From the NCBI GenBank assembly GCA_023614405.1, contig CM042684.1:209256941-209320940 (forward strand): DNA of 64,000 nt, written 5' to 3'. A model generated the notes under the pieces. It saw only the letters and a list, made by a program, of their open reading frames with translations, did not search any database and was not told where the DNA came from. This document shows, piece after piece, positions 31,452-42,331 of this stretch. The position numbers were made by a program, and so were the translations under genes. Each line of letters opens with the position of its first letter. The first letter of the stretch is position 1. Source of the DNA: Avena insularis (taxonomy: Eukaryota > Streptophyta > Magnoliopsida > Poales > Poaceae).

Positions 31452-33611
31452 ATGTCTTCTAGAAGTGTTGATGTGATGCAGAAAAAGGATGCAGATGATT
31501 ATCCCTTTCCATTACAATCCTACTGCAGCAACACATTTTGGGAAGAGGAGTCAGGAGTGGTACCTACGTCAGGTTTGTTCCACTTCATCACAGAAATTAG
31601 TGGTAGACAAGCTGCTACTACCATTGATACTTGTTCTTACATAAATTTGGTTAGTGTTGAGGTTGTTGAAAAGCTACAATTATACATAAGTGCATTAAAA
31701 AAACCATTTATGTTAGCTACTTCTGGTCATGCACTTCCAGTTACTCAGATCGCATCAGTTCCACTCACCATTTATGGTCCTAGTAGGGATATTTCTTGTT
31801 TTGTCGTTCCTAGAGCATTTAGCTCCTGTCATATTATGTTGGGAACAAAGTGGTGTAATCAATTCCAGGTTGTGTTTAGTAATGAGTGTTCTGATCCTAC
31901 TATCTTTTGGAATGGTACGCACACCTGGTTAGCACGTTCACGTATTAAGCAATTTCAGGAGATTAGGCGTCAAAACCTATGTGTACCTGTAACCCCCAAC
32001 ATAAAACCACATGTTGATCCTGTCGTAGAAGAACCGAGAGTGAGAGTTGATGAGACAAATGAGGTTTCTACTAATGTAATCATCTCTACTCCTAGTGTTG
32101 TTTCTTGTGATATCCAGGTTGCTTTTGAAGAAAGGGAGCCGTCTATTTTACAACATGTATCACTGTACTATGCATTGTCACTTGTGGAGGATGTTTTAGT
32201 ACCTACTACAACTGCGGAGATTGTTGATGACATTGGTACTGATTTGGAGCTTCAGCCAACATGTGCGACATATTGTGAGTTTATTCCTTTACTGAAGCCT
32301 CCTTGTGATTTGCCTTGCACTACTGTTTCAGCACCATGTGATAGTTTACCAAATTCAAATTTTGATCATGTGGTACTGATAACACATAAGGAAATACTTG
32401 CTCGAATACCACTTGTTGATATTGTGTATTCCATCATGCTAAATGAACCTATGAGTATGAGTAGTGCTGTGGATAAGATCTCTGAAATTTCATTTCTGAC
32501 TTCTAGCACATATTCTCCTTGTTTCACTTTCAATCTGATTGGTGAATATAGCATGCATGAAAATTTTCTTGTGGATCACATATGCATTACTTGTGATAGA
32601 AGCACTGAACTGAAACATGCTGTTTTCAGCCATACATGTTGTGTGTCGACGACTTTGTGTTGTGGGATATATGCTAAAATTTGTGATAATATGAAACTAA
32701 AGTCAGATCTAGTTGATATAATGCATCCAACACAAGTAATTTTACCTCTGTTGGATCGTTGTAATCTTGCTAGAATAAAACCCAAGTTTTCATATTCGTT
32801 GTGTTTGTCCCAAAATTCATTGTCTAGTTGTGCTAATGCTTTATACTTCACTTATATTTGCAAATTGAGTTGCATTTTACAGACTGGACAACATGATCAT
32901 GTTCATAATAATCAGAGTAGCACAGTTGAAGCATGGCATGATTCAATTTGGTTTTCACACATATTGAATTGGTTACATCTTGTCCACAAATTTGATCATA
33001 GATCTTCTTTAAGAAAATTGAATTTAATATTGAAGAACAAGACTATCTATTTAGTTGTTTTTCACCATGATCATGATTCTTTGTACTTCACTTATACCTG
33101 CAATTTAAGTTGCTTGATGTATACTGGACATACTTTTCATGTGAACAACAATAATACAACATGTTATATATACATATACTTTGCGTACACGTTGTTCTTT
33201 TTGTTTCTCCCACTTTCAGCTTACCTAAAGCTGAGGACAGCTTTTCATGAAGAAAGGGAGGATGATGAAGATATATACAGGGATTATGATGATTCTGACT
33301 GCCTGAACTGGAAGGAAATATTGAGTCAAATCAATAATGACTATCAGGTGAATTCATTCTCAATTGAACCTGATGTTTTACTTAATGAGAACTTTATGCT
33401 ACCTAAGTCTATGCATCTTTGTATGATCAGGTTTATTGATAACACAAGCGTTGCGCAAGGAGGAGGAGAGTTGCAGCAAGAAGGACAAGCGCTGATTTCC
33501 AATATCAACAAGTGCGCGAGGGAGGAGCGGGAGGCATGCGCACTAGGAGGCAATGAGGAAATCACGTATGAGCAAGAGAGAGAGATGGCGCACCAAGAAT
33601 TACATGTTTGA
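31452..33611 (+). CDS. retropepsin-like domain protein of RLX-4, C-terminus encoded in the 3' LTR (719 aa)
   Basis: The start chosen is the ATG at 31452 (MSSRSVDVMQKKDADD); an earlier in-frame ATG would add 19 residues. Residues about 35-190 look like a retropepsin fold: TTIDTCSYINLVS, ATSGHALPV, then SSCHIMLGTKWC. The active-site Gly is Cys (D-T-C). The middle is Cys- and His-rich and contains two related stretches (ALYFTYICKLSCILQTG and SLYFTYTCNLSCLMYTG), suggesting internal duplication. The last 116 residues or so (EDIYRDYDDSDCLNWKEIL...) are read from the 3' LTR, which starts at 33263. No stop interrupts the ORF. No family beyond the protease-like part is recognised. Confidence 0.65.
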   Translation: MSSRSVDVMQKKDADDYPFPLQSYCSNTFWEEESGVVPTSGLFHFITEISGRQAATTIDTCSYINLVSVEVVEKLQLYISALKKPFMLATSGHALPVTQIASVPLTIYGPSRDISCFVVPRAFSSCHIMLGTKWCNQFQVVFSNECSDPTIFWNGTHTWLARSRIKQFQEIRRQNLCVPVTPNIKPHVDPVVEEPRVRVDETNEVSTNVIISTPSVVSCDIQVAFEEREPSILQHVSLYYALSLVEDVLVPTTTAEIVDDIGTDLELQPTCATYCEFIPLLKPPCDLPCTTVSAPCDSLPNSNFDHVVLITHKEILARIPLVDIVYSIMLNEPMSMSSAVDKISEISFLTSSTYSPCFTFNLIGEYSMHENFLVDHICITCDRSTELKHAVFSHTCCVSTTLCCGIYAKICDNMKLKSDLVDIMHPTQVILPLLDRCNLARIKPKFSYSLCLSQNSLSSCANALYFTYICKLSCILQTGQHDHVHNNQSSTVEAWHDSIWFSHILNWLHLVHKFDHRSSLRKLNLILKNKTIYLVVFHHDHDSLYFTYTCNLSCLMYTGHTFHVNNNNTTCYIYIYFAYTLFFLFLPLSAYLKLRTAFHEEREDDEDIYRDYDDSDCLNWKEILSQINNDYQVNSFSIEPDVLLNENFMLPKSMHLCMIRFIDNTSVAQGGGELQQEGQALISNINKCAREEREACALGGNEEITYEQEREMAHQELHV
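33251..33262 (+). promoter_or_regulatory. polypurine tract of RLX-4
   Basis: AGAAAGGGAGGA directly before the TG of the 3' LTR; it also codes for part of the long ORF. Confidence 0.75.
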
Positions 33612-34074
33612 GGTGTTCCACAATGTTTGGACTGCGTGCCAATAAGGCCGAACCCATATATGGGTCGGTATGTATCAGTTTGAGTCGAACCGAGTCAGTT
33701 TGGGCCAAGTTATGGCTGTTTTTAGGCTCGTTTAGAGGGGAGGACGCCCCAGCCCTCATATTAACCTCCATAGCCGTCACAAGTTAGGGTTTAGACCACG
33801 TTAAAATATTTTAGAGTTGTTTCTTTCATAGAACCTCTGGAATTACCCTGTGTTCGAATCTACCAACTATAATTGAGTGTGATCTGTTGTTCCATTGGGA
33901 ATTAGTAGATTGCATACTACCGTTCGTGGTGTTGTGAATATCCTAGAAGGTTCGAGAGCTGTTGCATTGGCATCAGGGATCAAGCGGGACAGTGCATAGC
34001 TACAGGCTAGTTATCTATCATCCACCATCATCACCGCCATCCGCTTACTGAGAACATCGGGCCACCCCATATCA
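33263..34074 (+). repeat. 3' LTR of RLX-4 (812 bp)
   Basis: Starts TGATGAAGATATATAC and ends CCCCATATCA before the target duplication atgct. It contains the end of the long ORF up to a TGA at 33609-33611. Confidence 0.88.
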
Positions 34075-37000
34075 ATGCTGGGATTCAACTGCCACATGCA
34101 GTGGAGCACTAGTTTGAAAGAGGTTGCATCACCACAACCACTTGGATGTGTGTGGCCATGTGTATCATTATGGTTTGGCAAATAACACATGCAATGTCAC
34201 TCAACCATTTATGCAACCATGGCCAGGAAAGCTAGCAACATGCTACGATTAAACTGCTACATGTACTGGAGCACCAGTTTGAAAGATGTTGCATCACCAC
34301 ACCCAATTAGATGTGTGTGCCCATGTGGATCATGTTTGTTTAACAAAGAACACATGCAATGTCACGTCAACATGTGTCCAACCATATCCAGGAGCTAGAG
34401 CAACATGATGTGATACAACTGCCACATGTAGTGTAGCACTAGTTTGAAAGAGGTTGCATCGCCACATCCACTTGGATGTGGGTGGTCATGTGGATCATTG
34501 TGGTTTGAAATATAACACATGCAGTGTCACTCCAACATGTGTCCAACCATGTCCAGGAAACCTAGGAACATGTTGGGATACAACTGCCACATGCAGTGGA
34601 GTACGAGTTTGAAAGATGTTGCATCACCACACCCACTTGGATGTGTGTGGCCATGTGAATAATTGTGGTTTGGAAAACAACTCATGCAATGTCACTCCAA
34701 CATGTGTCCAACCATGTCCAGGAATCCTAGCAACATGCTGGTATTCAACTACCACATGAAGTGGAGCACCAGTTTGAAAGAGCTTGCGTCACCACACGCA
34801 CTTGGATGTCTGTGTGTGTGGCCATGTGGATCATTGTGGTTTGTCAAATAACACATACAATGTCACTCCAATATGTGTCCAACCATGTCCAGGAACCCTA
34901 GCAACATGCTGGGACTCAACAACCACGTGTAGTGGAGCACCAGTTTGAAAGAGGTTGCATCACCACACCCACTTGGATGTGTATGGCCATGTGGACCATT
35001 GTGGTTTGGCAAAGAAAACATGCAATCTCTATCCAACATGTATCCAACCATGGCCAAGAACCATAGAAACATTCTAGGATCCAACTGCCACATGTAGTGG
35101 AGCACCAGTTTGAAAGATGTTGCATCACCACACCCACTTGGATGTGTGTGGCCATGTGGATCATTGTGGTTTGGAAGATAACACATGCAATGTCAATCCA
35201 ACTTATGTCCAACCATGTCCAGGAACCCTAGGAACATGCTGGGATACAACTGCCACATGAAGTGGAGCACCAGTTTGAAAGATGTTGCATCACCACGCCC
35301 ACTTGGATGTGTGTGGCCATGTGGATCATTGTGGTTTGGAAAAGAACACACGCAATGTCACTCCAACATGTGTCCAACCAAGTTTAGGAACCCTAGGAAC
35401 ATGCTGGGATACAACTGCCACATGCAGTGGAGCACTAGTTTGAAACATGTTGCATCACCACACCCACTTGGATGTGGGTGGCCATGTGGACATTGTGGTT
35501 TTGAAAAGAACACATGCAATGTCACTACAGCATGTGTCCAACCATGTCCAGCAACCCTAGCAACATGCTGGGATTCAATTGCCACATAAAGTGGAGCACC
35601 AGTTTGAAAGATGTTGCATCACCACACCCACTTGGATATGTGTGGCCATGTGGATCACTATGGTTTGGCAAAGAACACATGCAATGTATATCCAAAGTGT
35701 GTCCAACCATCTCCAGGAACCCCAGCAACATGTTGGGATTCAACTGCCACATGTAGTAGAGCACCAGTTTGAAAGAATTTGCATCACCACACCCACTTGG
35801 ATGTGTGTGTCCATGCGGATCATTGTGGTTTGGCAAATAACACATGCAATGTCACTCAACCATGTGTCCAACCATGGCTAGCAAAGCTAGCATCAACCTT
35901 GGATTAAACTGCCACATGTAGTGGAGCACCAGTTTGAAAGATGTTGCATCACCACACCCACTTGGATGTGTGTGTCCATGTGGATCATTGTGGTTTGGCA
36001 AACAACACATGCAATGTCACTCCAACATGTGTCCAACCATCTCCAAGAACCCTAGCAACATGATGGGATTCAGCTGCCACATGCAGTGGAGCAATATCTT
36101 GAAAGAGGTTGCATCACCACAGCCACTTGGATGTGTATGGCCATGTGGATCATTGTGGTTTGGAAAAGAACACATGCAATGTCACTCCAACATCTGTCCA
36201 ACCACATGAAATGTCACTTGGATATGTGTGGCCATGTGGATCATGTTTGTTTGAAAAAGAACACACGCAATGTCACTTCAACATGTGTCAAACCATATCC
36301 AGGTACCCTAGCAACATGATGGTATTCAACTGCCACATGTAGTGGAGCACCAGTTTTAAAGAGGTTGCATCGCCACAGCCACTTGGATGTGTGTGGCATG
36401 TGGATCATTGTGGTTTGTAAAAGCACACATGCAATGTCACTCCAACATGTGTTCAACCATGTCCAGTAACCCCAGGAATATGCTAGGATTCAACTGCCAC
36501 ATGCAATGGAGTACCAGTTTGAAAGATGTTGCATCACCATGTGTGGCCATGTGTATCATTGTGGTTTGGCAAAGAACACCTGCAATTACACTCAACCATG
36601 TGTCCAACCATGGCCAGGAAAGCTAGCAACATGCTGGGATTCAACTACCACATGTAACGGAGCACTAGTTCAAAAGAGGTTGCATCACCACACCCACTTG
36701 TATGTGTGTGGCCATGTGGATCATTGTGATTTGGCAAATAACACATGCAATGTCACTCAACCATGTGTCCAACCATGGCCAGGTAAGCTAGCAACATTCT
36801 GGGATTAAACTGCCACATGTAGTTGAGCACTAGTTTGAAATATGTTGCATCACCACACACTAGGATGTGTGTGGCCATGTTGATCATTTTTGTTTGAGAA
36901 ATAACACATGCAATGTCACTTCAACGTGTGTCCAACCATATCCAGGAACCCTAGTAACATGCTGTGATTGAGCTGCCACATGAAGTGGAGCACCAGTTTT

Positions 37001-37218
37001 AAAGAGGTTGCATCACCACACCCACTTGGATGTGTGTGTGTGTGTCCATATGGATCATTTTGGTTTGGAAAAGAACACATGCAATGTCACTCCAACATGT
37101 GTCCAACCATGTCCAGGAACCCTAGCAACATGTTGGGATTCAACTGCCACATGTAGTGGAGCACCAGTTTGAAAAAGGTTGCATCACCACACCCACTTGG
37201 AGTGTGTGTGTGTGTGTG
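34075..37218 (+). repeat. 165-bp satellite, block 3 (about 19 monomers)
   Basis: Same orientation as the other blocks. It shares marker variants with block 2 (GT-expanded monomer at about 34810; 'gtggacattgtgg' at about 35484) and with block 4 (a truncated monomer at about 36201; 'gcatcaccatgtg' at 36531). It ends in a (GT)n run where RLG-5 inserted. Confidence 0.95.
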
Positions 37219-38062
37219 TGATGGCTCTGAAATATAACCATCTACGTCCACATTTAAACTGGATATTAATCATATTTTTGATGAAATATCTCTCTAAACC
37301 TTGCCACTAATGCTAATATTCAGAGGGGCATGCAATCCTTTGTTCTTGTATTTTTCCTGCGCAGATAATGTCATTTAAAGGAGGGAATCACTACATTAAA
37401 GTCAAAGATATGAGATTTCCAACAACTAGAAGAAACCAGGAGCTGTCCAACAAAGGTAGATGCTGTAACGACCAACTATACGACCGGAGCAAAAATTCCG
37501 ACCGTATAGCTCCGGTCGTATAGTTGGCGTCGCCACCGTTAGGTCAAACAAAACAACTTTTGTGAAGGGACCCCTATACAAAGAAGCCTCGGGCGACGGG
37601 AAAACAACGCTCACCTCTCCTCGAAGAAGCTAGACTCCACCAAAAATCCGCCTCAGATCTCCAAACCCTTCTCCATGTCCATAGCCGTCTTCCGCCACTT
37701 GTAATAGTAGATCTCTTTTCCGATTGGCGACATTGTAAGACTATTTCTATCAATCTTATGATTTTCATTGCAATGTTTGTGATTGTTGATCTCATCTCTA
37801 TGTGTGAGTATTCTCCTTGGGGTAAGGGCTTCGGGCTAGCCATGTAGCAATTGTGCATGTTATTTATCATAGATGGGATCGTGTATTAGTTTGTATGACA
37901 TGATGATTATTGTATCCTCTCTTGCCTCAATCCAAGGACTTGTCAGGTACCCAAGACCCCGAGGGTTGAGCCAGGTATAGGGAGTATGAGTGATGACTGA
38001 TCTGCAGGTTGGGAATCCTAATGAGAGAAGGGGTAGTACGGCTGTATGTGACATCACTATGC
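37219..38062 (+). repeat. 5' LTR of RLG-5, truncated (about 844 bp)
   Basis: Starts TGATGGCTCTGAAATATA. It aligns with the 3' LTR until about 38062 (lacking about 25 bases near 38050), then diverges, so roughly the last 0.4 kb of the LTR and the primer-binding site appear deleted. It contains the perfect hairpin at 37472-37527. Confidence 0.7.
37472..37527 (+). repeat. perfect inverted repeat in the RLG-5 5' LTR
   Basis: The arms CCAACTATACGACCGGAGC (37472-37490) and its exact reverse complement (37509-37527) are separated by 18 bases. The 3' LTR copy (44150-44206) has the same structure with two substitutions in the second arm. Related motifs form the internal array at 40386-40860. Confidence 0.9.
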
Positions 38063-38247
38063 AACCAGGGAAGCAATAGCTACCCTAGTGAGGTTATTAG
38101 GAACCTTGCTAGTTTTAATTCTTGTTTTTAATTTTGTTAGTTTGCTTTCAGTCTTTATTTGATATACCAAAAAAATCAGTTAGTCTTTATGTTCTTGTTT
38201 TGACTATTATAATTTTTAATCTAAGAAAACCTAAAAACATAGGAAGT

Positions 38248-38992
38248 ATGGCTGAAAAGAAGCTTGGGGAGTTTGCTGCTCCCAATAATGCTTATTTGCG
38301 TACTCCTATTACTCAGCCAGTAATCGCTGCTGATGACTATGAAATTAAGCCCCATTACTTAAGTTCGGTTCAACAGAATCAGTTTGGAGGCTCTGTAGTT
38401 GAAGACACATGTATGCACATAAATACTTTCACTAAAATATGTGATATGATGCGTATAAAAGACGTTGACCCTGATGCGGTCAAATTACATCTATTTCCTT
38501 TCTCTCTAAGAGGGAGAGCTAAAGAATGGTTGCTATCTTTGCCTAAAAATACTATTACATCATGGGTGGGTTGTACTTCTTTATTTGACTAAATTTTTCC
38601 CACCTGCAAAGACTATGTAACTTCAATCCAATATTATTGGTTTTAGACAGGAAGAGCGTGAGCCATTAGCGCTTGCATGGGAGAGGATGAAAGAATGCCT
38701 AAGAAATTGTCCTAGTCATGGGATGGAAGATTGGTTAATCCTCCATTTATTTTATAATGCTCTTAATCCTGTGTCTAAGTGTATGCTTGATACTGCAACT
38801 GGAGGAACATTTATGGGTAAACATATTACCGAACCAAAGCTGCTGCTAGACAATATGCAAGACAACCATGCCCAATGGCATGTGGAAAGATCAAACACGA
38901 ACAAGGTGAACTCTGTCTCACCACAAGAGACCGAAGATCTCAATGCTAAGTTGGATGAGCTCATACTAGCCGTAAAAGGTAAGTAAACTCAG
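38248..38992 (+). pseudogene. Gag (retrotransposon-gag domain), frame-broken (RLG-5)
   Basis: ATG at 38248 (MAEKKLGEFAAPNNAYLRTP). The gag domain includes VKLHLFPFSLRGRAKEWLLS and then, after a frame change near 38575 and a TAA, WERMKECLRNCPSHG, LILHLFYNALNP and TATGGTFMGK. The frame closes at 38984-38986, and the C-terminal Asn-rich part (38990-39230) has further stops. It closely parallels the intact RLG-7 Gag (LKLFPFSLRGKAKEWLNSLT). Confidence 0.8.
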
Positions 38993-39236
38993 GTAGAGCC
39001 ACCCCCGAAACAAACATAGAAGAAATAGACTTCATAGCTCGTAATGATTACAATCCTGCTTGGAAGAAAAGTTACAATCCTAACTTCCAGAAACATTATA
39101 CTAGTCCTACAAATAACTCTAATAATAATATGGGAACTAGTAATGGTAGTCTCCAAGCAACACTTAAGTCTTTTATAGACTCACAAATGAGCAAAATAAT
39201 ATTCTAGTCAAAATTACGGAGAACCATGATGCTAGT

Positions 39237-40145
39237 TTGGGAAATGATTTGCAGGCCCTTCAAGAAAGAACAAGGATCGTTGAGGCATGGCTAGGTAAGA
39301 TAACTGAGAGTCAAACTCTCATTCTAGCTAAATTTGGAGGTAAAGCTGAGCCCAATCCTGTTCAAGAACTCAAAATGATGAGGATCCAAAGGGAGGAGCC
39401 TGAAGAACTTGATTATAGTAATGCCCCTTCACCAAGCTACACTATCGAAGATCTCGTAAAGAGGATCAACGTCAAAATTCCGGTAAGTGAAGGTAATGAT
39501 GAAGCCATGTATCAACACTTTGTTGATCAAGTAGCAATTAAGGTACGCGAGCTTGAAGAGGAATACAAGAAAATCGCTGAAAAGTTACCTGTTAAACTAG
39601 ATGACATATTTGAGCCTACTATTAAGATAAAGATTGGAAACAAGGAGAGAGCTGCACTTTGTGATCTAGGTGCAAGCATCTCAACAATTCCAAAGAGTCT
39701 TTTAAACAAGTTAAATCTTGGCTCCTTTGAAATTACTGAATTAAAATTGCATCTAGCATATTCTACCTACAAACAAGCTGTAGGGATTAAGGAGAACACT
39801 TTAGTTTATATCAAAGGCTATCCTGCTCTCATTGATTTCGTTATTGTTGACATGCCTGAAGATATTGTTGCTCCTATAATACTAGGCCGTCCTTTCTTGA
39901 GAACTATAAAGGCTTTAATTAACCTTCATGAAGGGAACGTGAAGTTGCAATTGCCTTCGCGGGATCCTTTTGTTATTCATTTCCCCAAGAAGAAGAAAGC
40001 CAAACATGACAAGAAGGAGTCCATCACTTTGAAGGACAATTACTTTGGAGTGGGTGTTCCACTCATCTGTCCAAGTGAGTATCATCAAGGTCAAGTTATT
40101 GACCATAAAAGAGCGCTCCATGGGAGGCAACCAATGTTAAATTAA
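39237..40145 (+). CDS. Gag C-terminal linker and retropepsin-like protease (RLG-5)
   Basis: Open for 302 codons from a non-native start. The catalytic loop ALCDLGASISTIPKSLLNKL has its Asp near residue 142. The second hydrophobic motif is IILGRPFLRTIKALINLHEG. It ends with a basic stretch (HFPKKKKAKHDKK) and a TAA at 40143-40145. The domain would process Gag; no pol follows. Confidence 0.8.
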   Translation: MGNDLQALQERTRIVEAWLGKITESQTLILAKFGGKAEPNPVQELKMMRIQREEPEELDYSNAPSPSYTIEDLVKRINVKIPVSEGNDEAMYQHFVDQVAIKVRELEEEYKKIAEKLPVKLDDIFEPTIKIKIGNKERAALCDLGASISTIPKSLLNKLNLGSFEITELKLHLAYSTYKQAVGIKENTLVYIKGYPALIDFVIVDMPEDIVAPIILGRPFLRTIKALINLHEGNVKLQLPSRDPFVIHFPKKKKAKHDKKESITLKDNYFGVGVPLICPSEYHQGQVIDHKRALHGRQPMLN

Positions 40146-40385
40146 GGTTTGAGTTAAGTTTTTAGTTTTATTTTAAGTTCTTGTTTAATAAAGAGTGCTA
40201 GAAAACTCCATTTGAGGAGAAGAAATTCGGTAGTACTTAAAATTCTGCATTATTCATGCTATTGTTTGTCGACAATTTTTACTGTCAATTTTTTTGTCAA
40301 AAACAAGGTATATCATTAAGTTACAGGAAAAGAAATAGTTTACGAAGAAATAGAATTTTTTTGATGCACACAGACAGTTTAAGGA

Positions 40386-40860
40386 CCAACTATACGGCGG
40401 GAATAAAAATTCCGGCTGTATAGCTTCATTCGTATAGATATCTTTACCATCGAAAAAATTCTGCAATATGTACTGAGAGTTTAATGACCAACTATACGGA
40501 GGGAATAAAAATTCTGGCCGTATAGTTCCGTTCGTATAGATATTGATGCCTCCCTACAATTTCTTTTCATATATACTAGGAGTTTAACGACCAACTATAC
40601 GGCGGGAATAAAAAATTCCGGTCGTATAGCTCCGGTCGTATAGATATCTATGCCTTTGCAAATTTTCTTTCACAGGGACAAACAGTTTAATGACCAACTA
40701 TACGTCCAGAACATTTTGTTCCGCCTGTATAGTTGCGCCCATATATCTGCGCCACCAGGAGGAAGACCTAATATTTTGACAGAACGCCAACTATACGGCC
40801 AGAACGCATGTTCCGCCCGTATAGTTGCACCCGTATAGTTGCGTCCGACCACAAAATCGC
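40386..40860 (+). repeat. array of five self-complementary repeats, 102-103 bp period (RLG-5 internal)
   Basis: 'ccaactatacg' or its variant occurs at 40386, 40488, 40591, 40694 and 40797 (spacings 102, 103, 103, 103). Each unit continues with a short spacer and a reverse-complementary half (cgtatag...). The motif is the same one that forms the LTR hairpin. The array lies between the protease ORF and the ATHILA-like ORF. Confidence 0.9.
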
Positions 40861-41203
40861 ACTGGAAGGTACTCCCAATTCCAAAACTTCAATCCTTTTT
40901 CTTTTTGCTACTTCTAAACTCTCTCAAAACCTTAAGGGATCTTCATCTCTACTCAATTTCGTTCGATTTCCTCGCACACAAGTGATCTATGGTATGTTTC
41001 TCCTCTGATCCTCCAATTACTTTTTGCAAATTCATCTTTGATCTATTGTCATTATCATTCTAGGGTGAGACCTACTATGAACCAATTGCCACAATTTTCT
41101 TTCCTAGATTATTATCTGGAGGAGATTCTTTAGTGTGTTTAGATGAGGAATATATTATACTTACTGTTGTTGGATCAAAAAGTTTTACTTTTTCCTTTCA
41201 TCA

Positions 41204-42331
41204 ATGTTTAAGAAGATGAACACAAGAAGCCAAACTCGTGCTCGTGCCACCACTAGTGCTTCTCGGGCGATCACCCAAGAACACATGGGGATACGATTCA
41301 GGGATGAGGCCCATCGTGAACACTTCAACAAGATCAAGAACCGCGAAGTGAAGGCCACCAAGTGGGCTTGCCCCATTATATTGAACCAACTCGGTATTTC
41401 TGATGACTTTAATTTAATTTGCAATAGACCTGGCCTGCAAAACTTTGTGTACAATGATGTACCTACTTATCGCTACTTAACCATTGAATTCCTAAGTTCG
41501 TTGCAAAGCACCGTTAAACTGTGGCAAGGAGAGGATACTATTTCTTTCTGTCTGATGAACAACAACTACACTTTAACATTAGATGAATGGTGTGCATGCT
41601 TTAATTTTCCAAACAATGATGTTCATGCTTTATGCGCATCCTTTACTGGTTTAATTCCTTCCCCCGATCAATACTATAATGGAATGAGCTTCACTAGTAT
41701 AGTGAACAAGGGGAAGAATATTCAACATCCTGCAAATCGCTATTTGTTCTATGTTATTGCTAACACCTTGCAAACATGTAATGAGTTCACGAGACTCAAC
41801 GAGGAGGATATCCTAGTCCTCACAAAGGCTGCTTACGTCAACTACAACCTGTCAATCAACTTGGGCGCCATCCTTGTGTGCTACCTGCAGCAGCAAGCCT
41901 CCCAAAGCCAAGGGCCAATCACAGGAGGAGGCATCATCACCGTGCTTGCCACTACCCTAGACATCAATCTAGGTGAGTTGCAACCCGTACTAGGTGAGAC
42001 ACGTGTTGGTTTCTCCACCTTGAGGGCCTGTGGGTTGCTCACTAGGAGAGGTGGTGTTTATTACCTGCATATTGCTAGAGCTAGGCGTATCTACCCCGCT
42101 CCTTTGCCTAATGGTCTTTTCTCTATCAAGGAAGGACATTTGTTATATGATTCGCAGGTTGAGCAGCACCAACCCGAGGAAGAAATTCCTGAAAAGGACG
42201 AGGACCAAGAGGAGCAGCAAGAAGTTCCTCACCAAGAAGAGCAGCCACAAACCCGGTTCGCCACATATCAACATTTCCAAGGACTTGGAGGGACTATGGA
42301 GAGGATGCACAACCTCTCTTTAAACCTTTGA
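41204..42331 (+). CDS. ATHILA-domain-like protein, intact (375 aa, RLG-5)
   Basis: An uninterrupted ORF with a basic N-terminus (MNTRSQTRARATTSASRA). The middle has the ATHILA-type pattern (TYRYLTIEFLSSL, ISFCLMNNNYTLTLDEWCAC, ANRYLFYVIANTLQ, DILVLTKAAYVN), and the tail is acidic, Gln/Glu-rich (EEEIPEKDEDQEEQQEVPHQ). The upstream ATG at 41204 and one at 41216 are both possible starts. Function is unknown; related ORFs are a hallmark of Athila-type elements and their non-autonomous relatives. Its openness contrasts with the broken Gag of the same element. Confidence 0.7.
   Translation: MFKKMNTRSQTRARATTSASRAITQEHMGIRFRDEAHREHFNKIKNREVKATKWACPIILNQLGISDDFNLICNRPGLQNFVYNDVPTYRYLTIEFLSSLQSTVKLWQGEDTISFCLMNNNYTLTLDEWCACFNFPNNDVHALCASFTGLIPSPDQYYNGMSFTSIVNKGKNIQHPANRYLFYVIANTLQTCNEFTRLNEEDILVLTKAAYVNYNLSINLGAILVCYLQQQASQSQGPITGGGIITVLATTLDINLGELQPVLGETRVGFSTLRACGLLTRRGGVYYLHIARARRIYPAPLPNGLFSIKEGHLLYDSQVEQHQPEEEIPEKDEDQEEQQEVPHQEEQPQTRFATYQHFQGLGGTMERMHNLSLNL

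Larger units (their letters stand above)
29387..34074 (+). mobile_element. RLX-4: non-autonomous LTR retrotransposon (4688 bp)
   Basis: Two LTRs (840 and 812 bp), an initiator-Met-type primer-binding site, a polypurine tract and a 5-bp target duplication atgct on both sides (29382-29386, 34075-34079). A single long ORF has a retropepsin-like region. No reverse transcriptase, RNase H or integrase is seen. About 36 substitutions separate the LTRs by hand count (about 4.4%). The superfamily is uncertain; the retropepsin suggests a Ty3/gypsy-related origin. Confidence 0.85.
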
